In this document: positions 1 through 5,066 of the stretch, in pieces
Numbering within the stretch: position 1 is the first letter of the stretch
How the letters are laid out: the number at the start of each line of letters is the position of its first letter
Assembly: GCA_015661535.1 (NCBI GenBank)
Contig: DQVY01000289.1
Coordinates: forward strand, 1-8,219
Direction of reading: 5' to 3'
Length of the DNA: 8,219 nucleotides
Source: Sulfurovum sp.
GTDB lineage: Bacteria > Campylobacterota > Campylobacteria > Campylobacterales > Sulfurovaceae
The notes under the pieces: generated by a model
What the model was told of the DNA's origin: nothing
The model's input: the letters and a program-made list of their open reading frames with translations, nothing else
The model's database searches: none
Translations under genes and position numbers: made by a program

Positions 1-26
1 CTAACTATTAATAATACTTTTTTCAT
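1..26 (-). CDS. 5' end of a gene cut by the window edge, probably an ExbB/TolQ/MotA-family subunit
   Basis: An ATG at 26-24 directly follows the TAG stop of the DUF3450 gene (29-27) with no gap, and reads MKKVLLIV before the window ends. An AGGAG Shine-Dalgarno (39-35) lies eight bases upstream, inside the last codons of the previous gene, so translation is probably coupled. The visible residues are a basic start followed by hydrophobic residues, which fits a signal peptide or a first membrane segment. Established context: genes for DUF3450 proteins are usually followed by a MotA/TolQ/ExbB proton-channel protein, then further ExbB, ExbD and TonB genes (the TtpC/TonB2 type). The product name is inferred from that context only, because eight residues cannot identify a family. 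Confidence 0.6.
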
Positions 27-794
27 CTATTTTGCTCCTGCTACGATCAATGCATTCGGTAAAGTAAAATACCCTGTTCTAATTTGCTTTTGAAGAGCAT
101 CAAAAAGTGTATGTATCTGCGTTCTGCTCAAGTCATCCGTGGCAAGTACATAGGTATATCCAGTATCATTTTTCTTTACATACCCTACCTGATCATCTGG
201 TGTCATAAAAAACATCATGGCTGTTCCTATCTTCGCTACTTTAGCAAGTTTCTCCTCTTCTCCAACCTTTATCTGCTGCTTGAAGACTCCTATCTCTTTA
301 GTCATACGAAGTGCATCATCATACGATGCCCACACAAGAGATAAAGCTTTCTCTTGCGTGATATTCCCTGCTTTTAGATCAGCTTTGATCTTCTCCAGAT
401 CTGCTATTCTCTCTTCCGTCTTAAAAGGTATACCTGATCTCACAATAGACGTAAGATTCTCAAGTGCAGCGATCAACATTGGACTTAAGTCTTTTGTGCT
501 TGCACCTTTTTTTGCTATCTGCGCTTGAAGCTTTGCAGATTCTGCAGCAGCAAGCTTTAATGCCGTCTCTTTTCTGTTAATTTGTGCTTCATTATCTGCT
601 ACTTGCATCGCATATGATTTCATTTGTGCTTTATAGTTGTCTTTATTCTCATCTATTTTAGAATAGAGTCCTTCTACATCTGCTCGAAGTTTCATAAGTG
701 ACTTGACCATTACTTCATTACTCTCTGCATACACAGTAGAACTAGTGATCGCGATAAGTGTTGATGCAAAGACCAACTGTTTGAAATTGCCCAT
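27..794 (-). CDS. DUF3450 family periplasmic coiled-coil protein
   Basis: A 255-residue exported protein. Residues 1-23 are a signal peptide with a probable cleavage site after V-Y-A. Residues 24-100 are Lys/Glu/Ala/Gln-rich and should form a long coiled coil. The conserved part follows, with GIPFKTEER at 121-129, a KALSLVWASYDDALRMTKE stretch near 149-167, GTAMMFFMTPD at 190-200 and the family signature QIRTGYFTLPN at 237-247. I recognise these as the DUF3450 pattern (PF11932). The molecular function is not established. The gene normally travels with ExbB/ExbD/TonB genes that energise outer-membrane uptake, and the next gene starts at the stop codon here. The ATG has an AAGGAAG Shine-Dalgarno (805-799). 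Upstream is an array of 11-base-phased repeats with a -10-like hexamer, so it probably has its own promoter. Family call is firm; role is inferred. Confidence 0.88.
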   Translation of the reverse strand: MGNFKQLVFASTLIAITSSTVYAESNEVMVKSLMKLRADVEGLYSKIDENKDNYKAQMKSYAMQVADNEAQINRKETALKLAAAESAKLQAQIAKKGASTKDLSPMLIAALENLTSIVRSGIPFKTEERIADLEKIKADLKAGNITQEKALSLVWASYDDALRMTKEIGVFKQQIKVGEEEKLAKVAKIGTAMMFFMTPDDQVGYVKKNDTGYTYVLATDDLSRTQIHTLFDALQKQIRTGYFTLPNALIVAGAK

Positions 795-842
795 TTTTCT
801 TCCTTGTTCATTGTTAAAAATCGGGTTGATTTTATGTGTGAA

Positions 843-897
843 ATTGTGCCTGATATTGGTAACACAATGGAAACACTGCTGTAATCATTTTGTTACC
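843..897 (-). promoter_or_regulatory. Promoter of the DUF3450 gene with an 11-base-phased activator repeat array
   Basis: On the + strand, GTAACA (859), GAAACA (870), GTAATC (881) and GTTACC (892) start exactly 11 bases apart. In gene direction the last two units read TGTTTC and TGTTAC. Ten bases after TGTTAC comes CACAAT (848-843), which keeps the A2, A5 and T6 of the TATAAT -10 box. No separate -35 box is seen. Hexamer repeats on one helix face replacing the -35 box are typical of PhoB/OmpR-type activation. The expected transcript start is near 836, giving a leader of about 42 bases. Confidence 0.6.
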
Positions 898-910
898 ATT
901 CTAGAGTGTA

Positions 911-930
911 GAACAGGCGAGTGCCTGCTC
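911..930 (-). terminator. Hairpin just after the lipoprotein stop codon, possible weak terminator
   Basis: Arms 911-918 (GAACAGGC) and 923-930 (GCCTGCTC) form an eight-pair stem with one G-U pair in the minus-strand RNA and a four-base loop. It starts three bases after the lipoprotein stop codon. The minus-strand side after the stem (TACACTCTAG) is not T-rich, whereas the + strand side has TTTT at 931-934, though no + strand gene feeds into it. It may act as a transcript-end stabiliser or a partial terminator separating the two envelope genes. Confidence 0.4.
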
Positions 931-932
931 TT

Positions 933-2102
933 TTAGTTTACTACGTTGCCCGTACCACTGTTAAAGATTGCTTCAATAGCCGCTGCTGAGCCGCCGTTGG
1001 CGTCATCAGTAAACCTTGGGTCAGAAGAAGTACCCGTAAGTGTGACATTTTCAAAAGAGATATTATTAGTATCTGCCGCATCTCTTGAATGAATGGTACC
1101 CGCACCCTCAACACTATTGTCTATTACAGTACCATTTTTGAAATGACCACCAATACCCACTTTTTTGAAAAAGATACCACCCTCTTTGTTAGAAAAATCT
1201 TGTGTAATGGTAAATCCGTCAAATGTTGCAGCTGTATATCCTGACATCTCTATCCCAGCATTACCTGTCGTTTGGTTAATGACTAAATTACGTACAGTTC
1301 CAGAGTAACCATCATCAATATCAAAGTGATCATCAGAACAATTTGAAAGTGTTACATTTCTAAAATTCACTGTCCCGCCCCATACTTCTACACAATCATC
1401 ATCCGATTGATCTACCGTTATATCTTCAACGATCGTACCTGATCCCACACCCACAAAAGAGATACCATTGATCTCTTTATCTTGTGCCATGGTAATCCCC
1501 GAGTTAAAGATCTTCACATGTCTAAGTACGCCTGAGCTGTCATTCAAATTATTTGTTGCTGCATCATATCCACCATAAGCAGTATTTACTTCATAAGCTT
1601 GCACTTGACTATTCCCTGCATTTCCAATGATCGTTAAACCGCCCCATTGTCCCCATGCTGGACTTCCACCATATAAAGCAACTTCAGCCGAAGTAAAAAT
1701 AATAGGCTCCGTTTCTGTGCCATCTGCTATAATTGTTGCACCTTTATCGACGATCATGTAAGAAGTACTATTTCCAGTACCTGCATAACCTGCAATGGTG
1801 GTACAAGGCTCAATAGTCAGTGTCGCACCTGCCTGTACCACTACTAAACCATCAAGTAACCAAAGTGTATCTGCTGTAAGATCCATATCAGTACTTATAT
1901 TACCTGCAAGTGTTTTTTCATTCACAGGTTTTGCACATTCGGTCGCTTGAAGACTAGCTGATTCTGTAGTTCCAGATGTACCTGTTGTTGTATCTCCTGT
2001 AATAGTTACAGTCGAATCTCCTTGAGTAATTGTAGTATCTCCACATCCTGTCATCGCTGCAATTACCACTGCTGAGAGTGTAATGGTTTTCAAATTTGTC
2101 AT
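933..2102 (-). CDS. Surface or periplasmic lipoprotein with a right-handed beta-helix fold
   Basis: A 389-residue protein. The ATG at 2102 is chosen because AAGGAAG (2114-2108) sits just upstream and a lipoprotein signal peptide follows (MTNLKTITLSAVVIAAMTGC, lipidated Cys20). Residues 21-50 form a Thr/Ser/Gly-rich linker. The remainder consists of short beta-strand-turn repeats with the WGGLTIIGNA-type motif, as in secreted parallel beta-helix proteins. Two Asp-rich turns, SDDDC (about 233) and CSDDHFDIDDG (about 255), might bind calcium. Four further Cys (56, 100, 237, 255) could form two disulfides. I do not recognise a catalytic site or a named family. The +2 residue is Gly, not Asp, which fits outer-membrane sorting by E. 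coli rules. It has its own phased-repeat promoter and lies upstream of the DUF3450 gene, suggesting a shared envelope or uptake function (inference). Confidence 0.85.
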   Translation of the reverse strand: MTNLKTITLSAVVIAAMTGCGDTTITQGDSTVTITGDTTTGTSGTTESASLQATECAKPVNEKTLAGNISTDMDLTADTLWLLDGLVVVQAGATLTIEPCTTIAGYAGTGNSTSYMIVDKGATIIADGTETEPIIFTSAEVALYGGSPAWGQWGGLTIIGNAGNSQVQAYEVNTAYGGYDAATNNLNDSSGVLRHVKIFNSGITMAQDKEINGISFVGVGSGTIVEDITVDQSDDDCVEVWGGTVNFRNVTLSNCSDDHFDIDDGYSGTVRNLVINQTTGNAGIEMSGYTAATFDGFTITQDFSNKEGGIFFKKVGIGGHFKNGTVIDNSVEGAGTIHSRDAADTNNISFENVTLTGTSSDPRFTDDANGGSAAAIEAIFNSGTGNVVN

Positions 2103-2107
2103 TTTTT

Positions 2108-2114
2108 CTTCCTT
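2108..2114 (-). promoter_or_regulatory. Ribosome binding site that fixes the lipoprotein start
   Basis: AAGGAAG in gene direction, five bases before the ATG at 2102. The same AAGGAAG plus A-rich spacer precedes the DUF3450 gene. The frame stays open up to an ATG at 2174, but that start would lie inside the promoter repeats, lacks a Shine-Dalgarno and would bury the lipoprotein signal. Confidence 0.8.
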
Positions 2115-2129
2115 GGTTTTGTTTGAGGA

Positions 2130-2184
2130 ATCTTGACAGATTTTGATAACACAACAGTAACATAGTGGTAACATTTATGTTACT
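2130..2184 (-). promoter_or_regulatory. Promoter of the lipoprotein gene with an 11-base-phased activator repeat array
   Basis: On the + strand, ATAACA (2146), GTAACA (2157), GTAACA (2168) and GTTACT (2179) start exactly 11 bases apart. In gene direction this reads AGTAAC, TGTTAC, TGTTAC, TGTTAT with five-base spacers. The -10-like CAAGAT (2135-2130) follows the last unit by ten bases. The layout matches the array upstream of the DUF3450 gene, including the inverted fourth unit. A start near 2123 would give a short leader of about 21 bases. Confidence 0.68.
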
Positions 2185-2234
2185 TTTAAAAAAGGTACTT
2201 GAAGAATAGAGTGAAATATATAGTGGAGAAATGT

Positions 2235-2267
2235 TGTTATCAATTTGTTACAGTTCGCAGATAAGAT
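2235..2267 (+). promoter_or_regulatory. Promoter of the small basic protein gene with two 11-base-phased repeats
   Basis: TGTTAT (2235-2240) and TGTTAC (2246-2251) are 11 bases apart. Ten bases later is TAAGAT (2262-2267), the best -10 match of the three promoters. Repeat orientation relative to the gene is the same as at the two minus-strand promoters. A start near 2274 would give a leader of about 38 bases. Together with the lipoprotein array it makes a divergent control region, with 50 bases between the nearest repeats. Confidence 0.6.
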
Positions 2268-2300
2268 GTCACTATCTCAAGAGAGATACATTTTATATGA

Positions 2301-2305
2301 AAGGA
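2301..2305 (+). promoter_or_regulatory. Ribosome binding site of the 42-residue protein
   Basis: AAGGA six bases before the ATG at 2312. The in-frame ATGs at 2231 and 2297 have no Shine-Dalgarno, and the first lies within the promoter repeats, so 2312 is the preferred start. Confidence 0.65.
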
Positions 2306-2311
2306 AAAAGA

Positions 2312-2440
2312 ATGAAAATAACAAAACTGTTAAAAAAAGTTGTGAAACAAGACGGCAAACACTCTATGAATGTAAAAACCATCGTAAAACTTAAAAATTC
2401 AAAAGAATTTTCTTACCTTATTGACGAAACAAGAGCATAG
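2312..2440 (+). CDS. Small basic protein of unknown function (42 residues)
   Basis: The only + strand gene in the window. The ATG at 2312 follows AAGGA by six bases, the protein begins MKITKLLKKVVKQDGKHSMN, and TAG closes the frame at 2438-2440. It is rich in Lys, with an amphipathic N-terminus and no Cys, signal peptide or membrane segment that I can see. I do not recognise a family. Support for it being real comes from the properly spaced Shine-Dalgarno and from an upstream phased-repeat promoter that matches those of its two envelope neighbours. It runs convergently into ybaB with only 21 bases between stop codons. Being short, it could still be a chance frame; a small regulator or nucleic-acid-binding protein are only guesses. 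Confidence 0.6.
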   Translation: MKITKLLKKVVKQDGKHSMNVKTIVKLKNSKEFSYLIDETRA

Positions 2441-2454
2441 CTTCTCCGAAGAAG
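2441..2454. terminator. Small hairpin between convergent stops
   Basis: CTTCT - CCGA - AGAAG, a five-pair stem immediately after the TAG of the small gene and seven bases beyond the ybaB stop. Neither strand has a T-tract after it, so it is at most a weak bidirectional terminator. Confidence 0.25.
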
Positions 2455-2461
2455 AAACCTG

Positions 2462-2776
2462 CTAACTCTTTCCAAACGGGTTCATCCCACCCATCATACC
2501 CATCGCCTGAGATTTTTTATTGTCTTCCACCATTTTATTTACATCGTTCATGGCTGAGATCAGCAAGATCTGCAAATATGCCTTGTCTTCGAGCATACTG
2601 TCATCAATATTGAGGTCAATGACTTCACCTGCACCATTGGCAGTGATCTCCACCAGTCCACCACCTGCTTTGGCAGTAAACTCTATATTTTTAGACTGCT
2701 CCTGCATCTCTTTGGCTTTTTCTTGCATCTGCTCCATCATTTTACCCATGTTGCCCAAGTCAAGACCTTCAAACAT
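2462..2776 (-). CDS. ybaB: YbaB/EbfC family nucleoid-associated protein
   Basis: A 104-residue protein, the usual family length. The N-terminal half is a charged helix rich in Met, Gln, Lys and Glu (MGKMMEQMQEKAKEMQEQ from residue 10). The core KAGGGLVEITANGAGEVIDLNID is the family hallmark, followed by a second helix (LISAMNDVNKMVEDNKKSQ) and a Gly/Met-rich tail ending NPFGKS. Family members form dimers that bind DNA, sometimes with sequence preference, and affect nucleoid organisation. The ATG has an AAAGGAA Shine-Dalgarno (2788-2782). It lies 15 bases after panD and is probably cotranscribed with it. In many bacteria ybaB sits between dnaX and recR; the pairing with panD here is a different setting. 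Confidence 0.93.
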   Translation of the reverse strand: MFEGLDLGNMGKMMEQMQEKAKEMQEQSKNIEFTAKAGGGLVEITANGAGEVIDLNIDDSMLEDKAYLQILLISAMNDVNKMVEDNKKSQAMGMMGGMNPFGKS

Positions 2777-2791
2777 CTAAATTCCTTTGCA

Positions 2792-3160
2792 TTATTCTAA
2801 ACCTTCAAATGCTTCTGCAATACTGTTATCATCATCCAAAATAACAATCTTAGGCTTATACATATCTGCCTCTTCTTGCGTCATAGTAGCATAGGCGATA
2901 ATAATGATCTTATCCCCCTTATGCACTTTTCTGGCTGCTGCACCATTAAGACAAATATCTCTTTTGCCTGCTTCTCCAGGGATGATATAGGTAGAAAAAC
3001 GTTCTCCGTTGTTTACATTGACAATGTCTATCTTTTGTCCTACGCGCATATCGGCAGCATCCAAAAGCTCTTGGTCTATCGTAATAGACCCAACATAGTT
3101 CAAGTTTGCATCGGTTACGGTAGCTCTATGTAATTTAGAATAAAGCATAGTAATGTTCAT
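2792..3160 (-). CDS. panD: Aspartate 1-decarboxylase precursor
   Basis: Makes beta-alanine from L-aspartate for pantothenate and coenzyme A synthesis, in the cytoplasm. The 122-residue proenzyme shows every landmark at its canonical position: Lys9 in SKLHRATVT, the self-cleavage site Gly24-Ser25 (Ser25 becomes the pyruvoyl group), Arg54, Tyr58, and the NGAAAR motif from residue 72. The acidic tail is ordinary. No separate PanZ-type maturation factor is visible. The ATG has AGGAA seven bases upstream. The gene starts a unit after the ferredoxin terminator, with two TATAAT boxes in front, and is followed 15 bases later by ybaB. Confidence 0.97.
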   Translation of the reverse strand: MNITMLYSKLHRATVTDANLNYVGSITIDQELLDAADMRVGQKIDIVNVNNGERFSTYIIPGEAGKRDICLNGAAARKVHKGDKIIIIAYATMTQEEADMYKPKIVILDDDNSIAEAFEGLE

Positions 3161-3189
3161 AATTTAATTCCTATTTATAAAGTGTTGGC

Positions 3190-3223
3190 ATTATACCAAA
3201 ATCTCTTGCGTGATACTATTATA
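3190..3223 (-). promoter_or_regulatory. panD promoter region with two TATAAT boxes
   Basis: In gene direction a perfect TATAAT is present at 3195-3190 (context GGTATAATGCC) and another at 3223-3218 (context AGTATAATAG). Neither has a good TTGACA at the expected spacing, which is common in Campylobacterota. The nearer box predicts a start near 3183 and a leader of about 22 bases. Either or both may be used. Confidence 0.55.
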
Positions 3224-3268
3224 CTGAAAATTGTGAGGGGATTGTGCGAAGGTCACTAAAATTCGACC

Positions 3269-3300
3269 AAAAAATAAATATAAGGTCGATTATATCGACC
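3269..3300 (-). terminator. Intrinsic terminator of the ferredoxin gene
   Basis: In gene direction GGTCGAT - ATA - ATCGACC forms a perfect seven-pair stem with a three-base loop (3300-3284), followed by the T-rich tract TTATATTTATTTTTT (3283-3269). It lies 18 bases past the ferredoxin stop. This is the clearest terminator in the window. Confidence 0.85.
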
Positions 3301-3318
3301 CTACAGGTTCAAAGAATA

Positions 3319-3696
3319 TTATTTTACCAAAGAAGCTGGCTCAATTGGCTCGCCCCACATTGCTTCAGGTACTACGTACTCAGAAACCACGTTTCCACCA
3401 ATGATATGCTCATCAATGATCCTGTCAATTTTTTCTTTGTTAAGACCAACATACATCGTATGTCCTGGCTCTACAAGCATCACCGGACCAAGAGCACAAC
3501 GGTTAAGACATCCTGTTTTTATTGGAGAGACTGTACCAACGATCCCTTTCATCATCAAAGACTGTGCCAAGTGCATAAAAAGTTCTTGAGACTCTGGATC
3601 GTCTGCTTTTACACAGCTTGGTTTTGGCATCCCAGGAGGTGCAGATTGCTCACATTTTAGTATATAAAACGCTGGTTGTGGTATAGCTGGCATCAT
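3319..3696 (-). CDS. Thioredoxin-like [2Fe-2S] ferredoxin
   Basis: A 125-residue protein with the cysteine pattern of thioredoxin-fold [2Fe-2S] ferredoxins: Cys15 and Cys28 (C-x12-C, CEQSAPPGMPKPSC) and Cys63 and Cys67 (GCLNRCALGP, C-x3-C). The segment LVEPGHTMYVGLNKEKIDRIIDEHI matches the fold's C-terminal part, as in NuoE/HoxE-like domains. It is soluble and should carry electrons, but the partner is not shown by the neighbours. The first of two adjacent ATGs (3696) is chosen because AAGGA lies seven bases before it. It follows murE by 74 bases without a convincing terminator in between, so read-through is likely; only a five-pair hairpin (3735-3747) is present there. It ends at a strong terminator. 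Confidence 0.9.
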   Translation of the reverse strand: MMPAIPQPAFYILKCEQSAPPGMPKPSCVKADDPESQELFMHLAQSLMMKGIVGTVSPIKTGCLNRCALGPVMLVEPGHTMYVGLNKEKIDRIIDEHIIGGNVVSEYVVPEAMWGEPIEPASLVK

Positions 3697-3770
3697 AATA
3701 AAATCCTTAAGGTTTAATGTAAATTTTTAATTGGGAGTATTTTACTCTTATTTACTTAAGGTAAGGTTAT

Positions 3771-5066
3771 CTAAGATATTTGTCCCAAAAGCTCCCGTAC
3801 CACTTCCCTGTCATCAAAAGGATGTTTCACACCCTTGACTTCCTGATAATCCTCATCGCCTTTACCCAAAATGAGTAACACTTCATTCTCTTCAAGGGCA
3901 TCCATTGCCATCTTGATAGCAAGTCTTCTGTCAGGACAGGCAGTTACATTGTCTTTACCGTGTAAGCCCACCAAAATGTCTTCAAGTATCATCTCTGGTA
4001 CTTCATCACGAGGGTTGTCCGAAGTCACATAGATTTTGTTCGCATAACGTCCTGCTACAGCACCCATACGAGGACGTTTCTCTTTGTCTCGGTTTCCCCC
4101 TGCACCAAATACCACAGAGATATCTCTGTCTTTCATGGACTCCAACACTGCATGCATACCATCATCAGTATGGGCAAAATCTACAATAATAAGCGGATCA
4201 CGCGATACTACTTCCATCCGTCCTGCAACACCTGCAAAATGTTCTGTCACTTCACAGATCTCTTCAATGTTTTTCCCCGTAAGCATCTGCACGGAGCCGA
4301 TAGCTGCCATGAGGTTAAAGAGGTTAAAGAGTCCTACCATCGGAGAGTGAAAGGTTGCTTCTGTTTGTAAATGTTTAATACCTGCGGTAATCCCATGAAG
4401 CAGGGAAAATGCCTGTACCTTAAAGGTTGCAGGCTCATCTACACCATAGCTCTGTGCGCCTATTGGATTGTAGGTGATATTTCTAATGTCATCTTTATTG
4501 AGAAGTTTAGGAGATTCGTCGGCAAAAAAGAGACTTTTTACCCGTCTATACTCCTCTACCGTACCATGGTAGTCTAAATGGTCAGAAGTAACATTGGTAT
4601 GCACCTTCAAAGCAAACCTAAGCCCTTCAATACGCTTTTGGTCTATGGCGTGAGAGCTCACTTCCATAATGAAGTATTCGCAACCTAAGTCCATCGTCTG
4701 CTTCATATTGTGTAGCGTTTCCAAAATAGACGGGGTCGTCATACTTTTTGCCTCTATGCGTTTCTCTTGGGCAAAAAGACCACGGGTACCTTGCAGTGCA
4801 GGCTTTTCATTTAAGTCAAGCAAAAAAGAGTAAATAGCAGCAGTCACGGTTGTTTTACCATTGGTCCCCGTTACCCCTACGACCTTCATCGTAGAGAGGC
4901 CCCATGTTTCTATGAGATCTGAGGGAAACGTAACCTCTGGTTTTTCTGCTAGAGCATCATAATAATGTCTGTTTTGTGCCGTAATTAAAAAAATGGTTTC
5001 GCTGTCTAATTTACTTGTATCATCGGTAATAAACCGGTAGCCGTCCTGGTTAAAGTCTAACTTCAC
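3771..5066 (-). CDS. murE: UDP-N-acetylmuramoyl-L-alanyl-D-glutamate--2,6-diaminopimelate ligase
   Basis: Adds meso-diaminopimelate to UDP-MurNAc-L-Ala-D-Glu in cytoplasmic peptidoglycan precursor synthesis, using ATP. The P-loop GTNGKTT is at residues 67-73. HTNVTSDHLDYHGT starts at 156, and Lys177 in VKSLFF is the likely carbamylated lysine. DFAHTDDGM is at 296-304. DNPRDE at 350-355 is the motif that selects diaminopimelate rather than lysine, so the wall should be DAP type. At 431 residues it is shorter than E. coli MurE (about 495), and the shortage is in the UDP-binding N-terminal domain. The usual GKGHE reads GKGDE (401-405). The start is GTG, overlapping the stop of the previous gene by one base (TAGTG), with only a weak Shine-Dalgarno, so translation is probably coupled. 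Confidence 0.96.
   Translation of the reverse strand: MKLDFNQDGYRFITDDTSKLDSETIFLITAQNRHYYDALAEKPEVTFPSDLIETWGLSTMKVVGVTGTNGKTTVTAAIYSFLLDLNEKPALQGTRGLFAQEKRIEAKSMTTPSILETLHNMKQTMDLGCEYFIMEVSSHAIDQKRIEGLRFALKVHTNVTSDHLDYHGTVEEYRRVKSLFFADESPKLLNKDDIRNITYNPIGAQSYGVDEPATFKVQAFSLLHGITAGIKHLQTEATFHSPMVGLFNLFNLMAAIGSVQMLTGKNIEEICEVTEHFAGVAGRMEVVSRDPLIIVDFAHTDDGMHAVLESMKDRDISVVFGAGGNRDKEKRPRMGAVAGRYANKIYVTSDNPRDEVPEMILEDILVGLHGKDNVTACPDRRLAIKMAMDALEENEVLLILGKGDEDYQEVKGVKHPFDDREVVRELLGQIS

Noticed and set aside
217..528. Open + strand frame of 103 codons opposite the DUF3450 gene
   Set aside because: Antisense shadow of a recognisable family protein, with no ribosome binding site or family features.
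703..936. Open + strand frame of 77 codons crossing the DUF3450 promoter
   Set aside because: It spans the start of the DUF3450 gene, the repeat array and the hairpin; composition is hydrophobic by chance and no Shine-Dalgarno is seen.
2103..2174. Longer version of the lipoprotein starting at an ATG at 2174 (24 more residues)
   Set aside because: No Shine-Dalgarno at 2174, the extra part would overlap the promoter repeats and -10 hexamer, and the lipoprotein signal would no longer be N-terminal.
3244..3660. Open + strand frame of 138 codons opposite the ferredoxin gene
   Set aside because: It is slightly longer than the ferredoxin frame, but starts within the terminator-promoter region without a Shine-Dalgarno and encodes a Trp/Arg/His-rich nonsense-like product; the minus strand has the cluster cysteines.
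3735..3747. GAGTA-TTT-TACTC hairpin between murE and the ferredoxin gene as a terminator
   Set aside because: Stem of five mostly A-T pairs and no T-tract directly after it in the direction of transcription; read-through is more likely.
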